Positions 25,631 to 33,933 of a DNA stretch of 64,000 bases are shown piece after piece (within the stretch, counting starts at the first letter, position 1; each line of letters opens with the position of its first letter). The notes under the pieces are model-generated. The model worked only from the letters and a program-made list of their open reading frames with translations, had not been told where the DNA came from and made no database searches. The stretch covers positions 3,162,001 to 3,226,000 of the forward strand of contig NZ_CP028369.1 in the NCBI RefSeq assembly GCF_003032475.1, written 5' to 3'. This DNA is from Streptomyces sp. P3. Lineage in GTDB: Bacteria; Actinomycetota; Actinomycetes; Streptomycetales; Streptomycetaceae. A program made the position numbers and the translations under genes.

Positions 25631-26435
25631 TCAGTGAGGCGCCAGAGCGATCCGGCCGGTCATGAGGACTTCGTCGTTGGCGAAGAGTGCGTCGGTCGTC
25701 CTCGCCGTTGAGCCACAACTCTTCACTGATCGTCTCGACGATGACCAGCCGACGGTCGTAGATCCAGAACGCGTGCGGGGCCGTACGGCGTAGCTGCGCG
25801 CCGAAGGGGAGGACACCGAGCTCGATCCGACGCTGACCCACCAGGCTGTACAGCCGGTCCAGCTGCTCGGCCATCACGTCCGCAGGACAGGAGCGGTGGT
25901 ACGGAGCGGCCTCGCATACGAGGAACCGGAGCGACTTCTCGGGGTCGTAGAGAGCCTCTTGGCGGCGCATCCGAGCCTCGACGGCGGCCTCCGTCGTCGG
26001 CGTGATGTCCCGGAAGCGCGCATTGGCGTCGAAGATGGCACGGGCGTACTCCGGCGTCTGGAACAGCCCGGGAACGCGCGTCACCTCAAGTCCGCGGATC
26101 GTCTTCGTGGCCTCGGTCTGCCGGACGGCGATCTCCTGGCGACCTCGGTGGCCGCCGGCCAACTGCCGCCGCCAGGAGCGGTGCCGCTGCTTCATCTCCA
26201 GTCCGGCCCTCAGGCCTTGCAGCTCGGCTTCCACGTCCGGCCGGCCACAGGCTTGCGCCCATGCCGTCAGGTCGTCGGTGGTAGGGGTCTGCTTGCCGTT
26301 CTGCAGACGGGAGACCTTGGACGGCTGACAACCCAGCTTGGCCGACAGGTCCTTGCCTTCCAGACCGGCCTCGGGGCGCAGCTCGCGAAGCCGCGCCCCG
26401 AGCGCTTCTCTGGCGGTCTGGTAGTCGGTGCTCAC
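25631..26435 (-). pseudogene. Frameshifted XRE-family regulator with DUF5753 domain
   Basis: It starts at GTG 26435 (VSTDYQTAREALG). It has an HTH (LSAKLGCQPSKVSRLQNGKQTP), then the DUF5753 ligand-like domain (VTRVPGLFQTPEYARAIF...PYHRSCPADVMAEQLDRLYSL...HAFWIYDRRLVIVETISEELWL). At about 25690-25700 the frame breaks: the reading frame runs on into unrelated sequence, while a +1 frame continues as ALFANDEVLMTGRIAL and stops at 25631, as the family should. Its start overlaps the DUF6879 stop by 4 nt. Either it has lost only its C-terminus or this is a sequencing error. Confidence 0.7.
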
Positions 26436-26963
26436 ACGGCGGAACGTACCCGGTTCGCGAACTCTTCGGCACGTACGGCGTGATGCCAGGCAGTGTCCCT
26501 GGCCTGGCAGGCGGCCAGGACTTCGACCGGATCCTCGGTGACGTAGACGCCGAGGGTGGCGTCCTTGTCGTCGAAGGCGAAGCGTACGACCACCTTCGAG
26601 TCGAAGAGCCAGAAGTCGAAGTCGGGCAGCCGAAGCTCGTGCGCCCGACTGCGACTCAGGTTGCGGATGTCTTCTCCCGCGGCAACATTGCCGGGCGCGC
26701 TCGCAAGAAGGAACTCCTGTCCCCGTGAGGGGGGTTCGTCGACCAGCCGCACACGCTCGAACCGCTTGCCCTGAGCGGTCTGCACACGGACGTTCTCCCG
26801 CCACGCATTGTCGGGATCACGAGAGATGTCCTCCCCCGAGAGGAACCGGGCCCACTGGGGACTGTTGCGGTCCGAGGCGGTATCCGCAGCGGGTCTCCAG
26901 ACGCCAAGCAGTGTGCCTGAAGTCCCGGAAGAGCCCGGAGACGGAGGCGAAGGGCTGAAGCTC
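26432..26963 (-). pseudogene. Frameshifted DUF6879 protein
   Basis: The DUF6879 family usually sits beside XRE regulators in Streptomyces. The N-terminal part GLFRDFRHTAWRLETRCGYR is in one frame; after a break near 26873-26879 a second frame continues SDRNSPQWARFLSGEDISRD...NVAAGEDIRNL...LPDFDFWLFDSKVVVRF...LACQARDTAWHHAV to the stop at 26432. Joining the two restores a normal-length protein. The original start is not visible: the first frame is open back into the upstream small gene. Confidence 0.7.
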
Positions 26964-27172
26964 CGGGGCTTCGTGCCTGGGCGCGTAGCGAGTCAGCAGG
27001 CTGCGCGGGACACGGACGAACGTCTCCGACTCCTTGACGTCCCGCAGTTGCACAAGATGTCCAGGTCGGTCTCCCGCTCACCCTGGACGAGAATCTCGTC
27101 CGTCCCCTCGATCTCGTACAGCGTGGGGCAGTCACCGTCATCACTGGTCGTGCCGATGAGCCTGAGTGTCAC
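26964..27172 (-). pseudogene. Frameshifted small protein of the XRE/DUF6879 module
   Basis: Start GTG 27172 with a GGAGG site gives VTLRLIGTTSDDGDCPTLYE...TDEILVQGERETDLDIL. The frame breaks near 27050-27056, and another frame continues QLRDVKESETFVRVPRSLLTRY. This is the pattern of a small protein family often found upstream of DUF6879 genes. A missing base in TTGTGCAA would explain the shift. Its stop cannot be placed, because the second frame runs on into the DUF6879 sequence. Confidence 0.6.
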
Positions 27173-27396
27173 TTGCCCTCCATCTGCGGTGGTCGGAAGA
27201 TCAAGGATGAGTGGGCGGAACCGGTGGCGCTCGGGAATTGCGGTCGATTGCGCACGGTGAGCGCTGACCCTGCAATTGCGCGCAAGCACCTCCGGAGTGG
27301 GCCTCCGGTCGATGCGCTGTAGGTGTGGATCTCGACGCAACCAAGTACCCGATCAGTCGCCATGGTTGTGCCCAGTGCCATGTAGACCGACCCTCG

Positions 27397-27600
27397 TCAG
27401 CGATCTTCCAGCGTCCCGCATCGCAACGCGGCTACGAAGGAACCCCAAGCGTGCGGCTGTACGGCTATGACCGGACCGCCCGTCTGTTTGGAGTCGCGAA
27501 CAAGGGTGCCGGACTCCCCTCGCATGCACTCCACGCACTCAGTTCCACTGCCGCCACTATGGGAGGACTTGAACCACTCGGGCGGGGAGAGCGAGGTCAT
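27397..27600 (-). CDS. DUF397 protein
   Basis: A 67-aa protein with the complete DUF397 pattern: EWFKSSHSGGSGTECVEC, VRDSKQTGGPVIAVQPHAWGSFVAAL. DUF397 proteins pair with XRE/DUF5753 regulators and, in several Streptomyces loci, behave like small partners or toxin/antitoxin-like modulators. The start codon overlaps the stop of the XRE gene (TGATG), so the two are translationally coupled. Confidence 0.94.
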   Translation of the reverse strand: MTSLSPPEWFKSSHSGGSGTECVECMRGESGTLVRDSKQTGGPVIAVQPHAWGSFVAALRCGTLEDR

Positions 27601-28445
27601 CAGGACTCCTTGCTTATGCGGTCAATGATCTCTGCTGAAGACTCCAGGTCGAGTGCCTGCGCGCTGAGGTACTCGAACGCCAACCTATAGCGCTGCAGTT
27701 CTTGCGGCTTCTCCATGAACAGCCCCCCGCCGATCAGGTCCACGTAGACCACGTCCAACTCCCTGGACGGGCCTCGGAGGACGGCGAAACTGCCGACGGC
27801 TGCTGCGTGCGCCCCTTTGGAGAACGGCAGTACCTGGACGGTTACGTGGGGACGTTGCGATGTCGCAAGTAGGTGGTGGAGTTGGTCCCGCATGACGTCG
27901 TTGCCGCCCACTCTGCGTCGTAGCGCGGCCTCGTCGATCACACACCAGAGGTGAGGCGGCTCCTCTCGGTTCAGTAGTTCCTGCCGCTTCATGCGGATGT
28001 CGACCATGTGCTGAACCTCCTGCTCTGAGCACTGCACCTCCGAGGCCCGATGTACGGCTTCGGCATAGGCACGCGTCTGGAGAAGGCCCGGGATGTACAT
28101 GCAGGCGTAATGGTCCTCGCGGACGACCTCGTCCTCGAGTGTCAGCATGAGGTTCATGGAATCAGGGATGGGGTCGGCCAGCGATCGCCACCAACCCTGG
28201 ATCTTGGCTCCCTTGGCGAGTTCGACCAACGCGAGCCGCTCTTCCTCGGAGGCCTCGTACTCGCGGCACAGGGCATCGACCGCAGGCCATTTGACGACGC
28301 CCTCCTTGGTCTCGTAACGGCTCAGAGTCGCCTTCGAGATTCCCACGCGTGCGCCCGCCTCTTCGAGGGGGAGCCCCCTCGCCTCACGCAGTCGGCGTAG
28401 GGCGGCCCCGAGTTGGCGTCTGCGGGTGGTGGGTCCAACTGTCAT
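27600..28445 (-). CDS. XRE-family regulator with DUF5753 domain
   Basis: A 281-aa regulator. The N-terminal HTH is LGAALRRLREARGLPLEEAGARVGISKATLSRYETKEG, followed by the DUF5753 domain (MYIPGLLQTRAYAEAVHRA, MKRQELL, LWCVIDEAALRRRVGG, VTVQVLPFSKGAHAAAVGSFAVLR). It is the intact counterpart of the broken XRE gene 1.2 kb away. It is coupled to DUF397 downstream and diverges from the ATPase gene at 28645. These three-gene sets (XRE, DUF397, anti-sigma-like ATPase) recur in Streptomyces and influence development and antibiotic production (established for the family, not for this copy). Confidence 0.95.
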   Translation of the reverse strand: MTVGPTTRRRQLGAALRRLREARGLPLEEAGARVGISKATLSRYETKEGVVKWPAVDALCREYEASEEERLALVELAKGAKIQGWWRSLADPIPDSMNLMLTLEDEVVREDHYACMYIPGLLQTRAYAEAVHRASEVQCSEQEVQHMVDIRMKRQELLNREEPPHLWCVIDEAALRRRVGGNDVMRDQLHHLLATSQRPHVTVQVLPFSKGAHAAAVGSFAVLRGPSRELDVVYVDLIGGGLFMEKPQELQRYRLAFEYLSAQALDLESSAEIIDRISKES

Positions 28446-28644
28446 GGCCAAGGCCCTTCGTGTGGATCGGGTAGATCGTGCGGGTTGTCGGGGTGTGCAG
28501 ACAAGACGGCGTGCGCGGGGGCGCGTTGCGGAGGTTCGCACTCCTTCCCGGTCAAGATGAGAGTTCCATTTTGAGAGTTTCAATGCAACTCTCAGTGTGT
28601 GACCAGTCGCATGGAGCGATCGGTTCCCGTTGGGAGGACTCGCC

Positions 28645-29307
28645 GTGGTGCACAACGACCAGCGCACGCAGAGGAAGCCGTGGAGCCTTGCGTTCGTAGC
28701 GGAGCCGAGGGAGGCAGCGGCGCTCCGTCGGCTGATGCGCCTCCACTTGGGGCTGTGGGGGCTTCCTGAAGTCGTCGAGGACGCTCAACTCTGCGTCACC
28801 GAGCTGCTTTCCAACGTCATCGCGCACGTGGGACCGGGTACACCCACCACGCTTTCGGTCTCTATGAACGGTGGCTGTCTTCGCATCGAGATGGAGGACC
28901 CGGACACCCGGGCCCTCCCCGTCGTGCTCCAGGCGGGAGCTGACTCCGAAGGCGGTCGGGGGATGGCCCTCATCGACGCCATGGCCGTTCGCTGGGGTGT
29001 TGAGCCCCGTACCGATCGGAAAGTGACCTGGTGCGAGTTGGCGGCGGAGCCGGGCCCGTCGCCCTCGACGTACGACGATCCACGCATGAGGAGAGCCGAA
29101 CGTTTGGTGCACGTCTACGAGGGAGGAGAGACGCCGGACGCCGGGCTCGTCGGCTCCCGGCGGCTGAGCTTGGCCCGAGCGGAGGAAGCGGCAATCGACA
29201 TCATCGCCGACCTCCTCCACTGGCTTCACAGGCACGGCCGGGACGCGGACGACTTCCTCGACCGGGTGCAGACGCACTTTGAGGCAGAGGCCAGAAGCTC
29301 TGCCTGA
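28645..29307 (+). CDS. HATPase_c (anti-sigma/RsbW-like) protein with extra C-terminal domain
   Basis: A 220-aa protein. The first roughly 135 residues are a GHKL ATP-binding domain of the serine-kinase anti-sigma type: N-box DAQLCVTELLSNVIAHVG, G1 box MEDPDTRALP, G2 box GGRGMALIDAMAVRWGV. The last 80 residues (VHVYEGGE...ARAEEAAIDIIADLLHWLHRHGRDADDFLDRV) are an alpha-helical domain not usual in these short ATPases. The GTG at 28645 lies 6 nt after GGGAGGA. It diverges from the XRE/DUF397 pair, its probable functional partner. Confidence 0.9.
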   Translation: MVHNDQRTQRKPWSLAFVAEPREAAALRRLMRLHLGLWGLPEVVEDAQLCVTELLSNVIAHVGPGTPTTLSVSMNGGCLRIEMEDPDTRALPVVLQAGADSEGGRGMALIDAMAVRWGVEPRTDRKVTWCELAAEPGPSPSTYDDPRMRRAERLVHVYEGGETPDAGLVGSRRLSLARAEEAAIDIIADLLHWLHRHGRDADDFLDRVQTHFEAEARSSA

Positions 29308-29323
29308 ACTGCGACCGGGTCGG

Positions 29324-32300
29324 TCAGCTCGTGATGGATGCGTACGAGCTCACGTCGGCAGGGAGCTCGTGTTGTAGGTCCCAGGTGATCGCCATGGGCT
29401 TGCTGCCGGTGTGGCCGGCATAGGTGGCTGGTCCGAGAAGCATCCACGGTTCGGCCTTGCCGATGCTGTTGCTCGTGTAACGGCGCAGGAAGAGCAGGAC
29501 GTGACTGCCTCGCTGGGCGTGATGCCGGTAACGCAGGCCCGTTGCGGAGTCAGCCGGAGTGGTGCTCTGCGACTCCCAATGGAATCGGGTCGGGCTGAGC
29601 GCGTAGTCCTTGTAACGGACTGTGGGGGAGAAGTCGCGCTCGCTCTTCTCCAGCGTGATCAGAAGGGCATCCGTGTGCCATTCCTCCACCCACCGCACTC
29701 CCTGTCCGAAGGCGCGCGGCATCTGTCCGCCCAGTCGGGCGACTCCTAGCGCGGCGAGGAGCTCGGAGCGGTTGTAGGAGCTGTGGATCTTCAGCGGGAT
29801 GGGAGCCAGCGGACCATCCAGCGGGAGGGGAAAGTGTTCAGCCCTTTCCAGGGCGTGCGACAGGACCTGCTCCAGCTCGTCACGCAGCGACGGTTGGCCG
29901 CGCAGCGATTCGAGCCCATGGCGGTAGCTGGAGAACCCGCCTGCGTTGTCCCACAAGTTGAAGAACAGCATGCGGGCGTATGCCTGGTCCTGCACGGACA
30001 ACGAGTTGTAGTCGGGGGCGTCATCGGAGACCAGACGCATGTACGCGCGGATCCTGTCCGGATCGTCGACATGCAGGAAGGCGTGAACCCGCTTGAGGAG
30101 CTCTGCCTCGCCCGGCGGCTCGTCTTCGCGGATGAACCCCGCCCTACGCAACACTTTGGTCCAGGAGTTGTCGCTCTTGTAGAGCTCTTGGATATCGCGT
30201 CTGCTCTCGCGGAGGTAGTCAGCCAGCCGCGGGGTGCTGTAGTCCCTCACTTCCTTGGCCAACGTGGTGATGGTGGCCTTGAGCTGGGTCCGAATGTTGT
30301 CGAGGACGAGGTCCTTGGACTTGCCTTCCAGGATGATCTGGCAGCCCGACGGCAACTGGGGGAAACCCTGCTCGATGTTGTCGACCAGACGGTTGCGCGA
30401 GAGGTTGGTCAGAGCCCGGAACTGCTCTTCGAAGCGGAACTCGGCTCGATGCTGGCCGATGAAGTCGAGCACGGTGAGGACCGGCTTGTTCGGCGTTCGC
30501 CGCAGTCCGCGTCCGAGCTGCTGGAGGAAGACGGTCGCGCTGTTCGTGGGGCGCAGCAGCAGAAGGGTGTCGACGTCGGGGATGTCCAGGCCCTCGTTGA
30601 ACAGGTCAACGGAGAAGATCACCTGGATGCGACCTGCCCTGAGGTCGTCGAGTGTCCGCTGGCGCACCTCGGGCCTGGAGGCACTGTCGAGTGCCGCTGC
30701 CTGAAACCCCGCTCGGCGGAAGCACTCCGCCATGAAGTGCGCGTGGTCCTTGTTCACACAGAATCCCAACGCACGCATCGCTGCGGGGGCCGAGATCTTG
30801 GCCTCGACCTGCTTGATAACGATGCGCGCCCGCGCCTCGTCACCCGTGTAGAGGCGGCCGAGCTGATCCCGGTCATAGACGCCTGAACGCCAGTCGAGAC
30901 GGGTCAGGTTCGTGCCGTCCGGCAGCCCGAAGTAGTGGAAGGGACAGAGCAGATCGTTCTCCAGCGCCTCCCAGAGCCGTAGCTCGGCGGCGATCCGTCC
31001 GCTGAAGAACTCGTCCTGCACATTGCGCCCGTCCATCCGCTCCGGGGTTGCTGTGAGGCCCAGGAGCTCGGCCGGCCTGAAGTGCTCGATGACCCGCCGG
31101 TACGTCTCGGCCGTGGCGTGATGGAACTCGTCGATGACGATGACGTCGAATCGCTCGGGGTCCAGTTCCTCCAGACGTTGGAGGTTGAGGGACTGGACGC
31201 TGGCGAAGACGTGCGTCCAGTCGCGCGGCTCCTTGCCGTGGTGAAGGAGCTCGCCGAAGGAGGCGTTGTCGAGCACCTCTCGGTAGGTGCGCAGAGACTG
31301 ATTCAGGATCTCCTTGCGGTGGGCGACGAAGAGAAGGCGGGGAAGTTGCCCGCCGCGTGCGTCCCGCATGCTCCGGTAGTCCAGTGCGGCCATGACGGTC
31401 TTGCCCGTACCCGTCGCTGCAACGAGCAGATTCCGATGGCGGCCGCGAATGTCGCGCTCAACGCGAAGGCGCTCGAGCATGTCCTTCTGATGGGGGAGCG
31501 GATGCACCTCAAGACCAGAGAGGCTGATCTTGATTTCCCCAGTGGGCCCGGTGCCGCCCGCCTGGTCGAGTGCCCGAGCCAGCCGCTCGCCGTCGTGATC
31601 GGGGTCGTATGCCTCGAAGGCCGCGTCCGCCCAGTACGCGTCGAAGGTCGCCTCGAACTTGTCGAGCACCCTTGGAGTGGCCACCGAGGACAGCCGTACG
31701 TTCCATTCCAAGCCGTCGAGCAAGGCAGCCTTGGACAGATTGGAGCTGCCCACGTACGCCGTATCGAAGCCGGTGTTGCGACGAAACAGCCAGGCCTTGG
31801 CATGCAGACGCGTTGACCTGATTTCGTAGTTGACCTTGACCTCTGCGCCGAACTCGCGCACCAACCGGTCCAGAGCGTGGCGATCGGTGGCACCGATATA
31901 GGTGGTCGTGATGACCCGGATCGGGACGCCACGTTCCTTGGCCGCGCGGAGCGAGTCCTCGAGAACCCTTATCCCGTACCACTTCACGAACGCGCAGAGC
32001 AGATCGATGCGGTCGGCGGTGGCGAGCTCTGCCCGCAACTCCGCACCCAAACTCGGATCATCCGGCGCATTGGTGATCAGTGACGTCTCGGACAGAGGCG
32101 TCAGGGGCCTGATGGCGTACACGCCAGGAGCTTCCTGCTCGGCCAGGGCGAGAAGCTGGCGGGGACCATCGACGATGGCCGTTCCGGCCGCATCCACGTC
32201 CGGATCCGGGATGCTGCTGACCAGTGATCGCATGATCTCGTTGGCCGCGGCCACCCGTTTGTCATGAGAGAGCTGGCTCAGCCGCCGCTCGACGGCCTCA

Positions 32301-32467
32301 CCGATATGGCGCGCCAGAACATGCGGTGAGGACTCGGCACTCACCTCCGTGTGGATCGGCTTCCAACCGGCCTCGCTCAGCCGCTCGATCTGTTCCCGCA
32401 TTCCTTCGGTGATGAGCTCCTCGTACACACCCGGAACAGGTTGCGACAGATCTCCTGGCTGAGCCAC
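29324..32467 (-). CDS. PLD nuclease - superfamily 2 helicase - DUF3427 protein
   Basis: A 1047-aa multidomain enzyme. About residues 120-285 form a phospholipase D-like nuclease with an HKD-type motif (H222, K224 in STRLHAKAWLF, then YVGSSNLS). Residues about 325-700 are a DEAD/DEAH-type helicase with Walker A AATGTGKT (about 351-357), IDEFHH, GLTATPERMDG and motif VI QLGRGLRRT. The C-terminal 130 residues are DUF3427 (LGPATYAGHTGSKPMAITWDL). Such proteins cut or remodel nucleic acid and occur in mobile or defence regions; the role here is inferred. Start GTG 32467 has an AGGGGGA site. Confidence 0.93.
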   Translation of the reverse strand: MAQPGDLSQPVPGVYEELITEGMREQIERLSEAGWKPIHTEVSAESSPHVLARHIGEAVERRLSQLSHDKRVAAANEIMRSLVSSIPDPDVDAAGTAIVDGPRQLLALAEQEAPGVYAIRPLTPLSETSLITNAPDDPSLGAELRAELATADRIDLLCAFVKWYGIRVLEDSLRAAKERGVPIRVITTTYIGATDRHALDRLVREFGAEVKVNYEIRSTRLHAKAWLFRRNTGFDTAYVGSSNLSKAALLDGLEWNVRLSSVATPRVLDKFEATFDAYWADAAFEAYDPDHDGERLARALDQAGGTGPTGEIKISLSGLEVHPLPHQKDMLERLRVERDIRGRHRNLLVAATGTGKTVMAALDYRSMRDARGGQLPRLLFVAHRKEILNQSLRTYREVLDNASFGELLHHGKEPRDWTHVFASVQSLNLQRLEELDPERFDVIVIDEFHHATAETYRRVIEHFRPAELLGLTATPERMDGRNVQDEFFSGRIAAELRLWEALENDLLCPFHYFGLPDGTNLTRLDWRSGVYDRDQLGRLYTGDEARARIVIKQVEAKISAPAAMRALGFCVNKDHAHFMAECFRRAGFQAAALDSASRPEVRQRTLDDLRAGRIQVIFSVDLFNEGLDIPDVDTLLLLRPTNSATVFLQQLGRGLRRTPNKPVLTVLDFIGQHRAEFRFEEQFRALTNLSRNRLVDNIEQGFPQLPSGCQIILEGKSKDLVLDNIRTQLKATITTLAKEVRDYSTPRLADYLRESRRDIQELYKSDNSWTKVLRRAGFIREDEPPGEAELLKRVHAFLHVDDPDRIRAYMRLVSDDAPDYNSLSVQDQAYARMLFFNLWDNAGGFSSYRHGLESLRGQPSLRDELEQVLSHALERAEHFPLPLDGPLAPIPLKIHSSYNRSELLAALGVARLGGQMPRAFGQGVRWVEEWHTDALLITLEKSERDFSPTVRYKDYALSPTRFHWESQSTTPADSATGLRYRHHAQRGSHVLLFLRRYTSNSIGKAEPWMLLGPATYAGHTGSKPMAITWDLQHELPADVSSYASITS

Positions 32468-32817
32468 GCGGGTCCCCCTAGATCGTTTGTTGCGCCACAA
32501 ACAGTTTTAACAGGGGGCGCTGACACAGAAGGGTTGAGTGCTCCATCGATGAGGGATTGGGCATGGCGGGACATGGGTCGTCGTCCAGCGAAGCCAGGTT
32601 GTCCGCAATGAATCCCAACCCCCAACGCGGCGGCCGCAACTTCATCTCCTCACCGGCCGGGTCCCGGAGGTGACCGGCGCTGGCCGAGGACGTGGCGCAG
32701 GTGAAGCCGCGGGCCATACCCGTGAGACTCTCGGGCGGGCGCACCCGGTGAACGTCAGCGGTCCACACCCCGGCTGCATGCTTCGGTCACCTCCGGTGAG
32801 AAGGCCGGTGCTCGGTC
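32468..32817. promoter_or_regulatory. Helicase promoter region with inverted repeat; no gene
   Basis: Between the helicase and SEC-C genes I see no coding sequence I can support. GTTTGT (32485-32490) and ACAAAC (32497-32502) form an inverted repeat with a 6-nt spacer, 18 nt upstream of the helicase start, where an operator would sit. The stretch around it is less GC-rich than its surroundings. Confidence 0.5.
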
Positions 32818-33846
32818 TTAAGCACCCGCTCCGTGGCACCCCTCGTACGCCGCCCCCGAGCCGCACCAGCATGCCGCGCCTCGCTCCGGGGGCCAGCCCG
32901 CTGCCCTGCCCCTGGCTGCCAGGGTCGTCGCGTACTGGGGGAGGAGGTCGGGGTCGGCCGGGGACGTGGTCTCCGAGGCGGCGAAGGCCTCGTAGGAGGG
33001 GACCGTTCCTGTGACGACGCCGAGGTTGGCGGTGCCGGAGGCGGCGAGTTCGCGTAGGGACGCCTCTATCGTCGACAGGTGTTCCTCGTGGGAGGGGTAC
33101 TCGTCCGACAGAGTCGGGTACGCCGCCACCAGCTCCGCCAACTCGCCCTTGGGCCAGTGCAGGACCGCCACCGGGAACGGGCGGGACAGCTCCTCACGGT
33201 AGGTGCCCAGCTCGGCGCGCAGCCGGGAGATCTCCGCCTGCAGTTCGGCCGGGTTCTCCGAGCCCAGGGACCAGACGCGCTTGGGGTCGTGCAGTTCGTC
33301 CAGGGGGACGGGGGAGGAGTGGAGGGTGTCGGCCAGCACGTCCCAGTCGTCGTGGGCGGCTCCCAGCATGCGGCGTACGCGGTGGCGGCCGAAGAGCAGG
33401 GGATGGGAGGAGTGCGGCGGGGGTTCCGGGACGTCCGCCAGGAGCAGGGTGACGCCCTCGGTGAACGTCTTCTGCGCGGCCTCCAGCTCGTCGTGGGACT
33501 CCAGCGCCTCCGCGACGATCACCCAGGGGGCCGGGTCGCGGGGGGCGGCGGCGCGGATGCCGTCGATGATCGCTCTGGCCTCGGCCTCGTGACCGTACTC
33601 CCACAGGTTGGAGGCCTTCAGGGCGCGGATCAGGTGCGGGCTCTCCAGGGTCTCCGGTCCCTCCGAGGTGGACAGGAGGCGGTCGTACAGGGTCGTCGCG
33701 GCGGGGCGGTCGCCGGCCAGTTCCAGATGTGCCGCGGCCTGCAGCAGCAGGGCTTCCGCGTCCTCGGGATACAGGCCGGCGGTCCGCTCCAGGCGTGCCG
33801 CTTCGGCGGTGTGGTCGACGTTCTCGGCAGGCGTGTCGGGGCGCAT
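32818..33846 (-). CDS. SEC-C motif tetratricopeptide-like protein
   Basis: A 342-aa protein. The first half is helical with TPR-like repeats (AEAARLERTAGLYPEDAEALLLQAAAHLELAGD, AAPRDPAPWVIVAEALESHDELEAAQ). The C-terminus is a SEC-C zinc motif, CWCGSGAAYEGCHG, as in the SecA tail and many stand-alone proteins. It is probably a soluble adaptor; the partner is unknown. Start MRPDTPAEN at 33846 is preferred over a start 10 codons earlier. Confidence 0.88.
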   Translation of the reverse strand: MRPDTPAENVDHTAEAARLERTAGLYPEDAEALLLQAAAHLELAGDRPAATTLYDRLLSTSEGPETLESPHLIRALKASNLWEYGHEAEARAIIDGIRAAAPRDPAPWVIVAEALESHDELEAAQKTFTEGVTLLLADVPEPPPHSSHPLLFGRHRVRRMLGAAHDDWDVLADTLHSSPVPLDELHDPKRVWSLGSENPAELQAEISRLRAELGTYREELSRPFPVAVLHWPKGELAELVAAYPTLSDEYPSHEEHLSTIEASLRELAASGTANLGVVTGTVPSYEAFAASETTSPADPDLLPQYATTLAARGRAAGWPPERGAACWCGSGAAYEGCHGAGA

Positions 33847-33933
33847 GGGTGACACCGTAACGCCGCCCGGCGACAAAGGAGAGATACCTGCAGGCCAGCG
33901 ACCACAACGCCGCCCCGCCGCCGAGAACCCGTG

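Noticed and set aside
32478..32768. 96-codon minus-strand ORF upstream of the helicase
   Set aside because: It overlaps the inverted-repeat promoter and the helicase start region, lacks family features, and has irregular codon use.
25600..32800. Integrated element with attachment sites
   Set aside because: The block looks accessory, but I see no integrase, excisionase or flanking direct repeat that would define ends.
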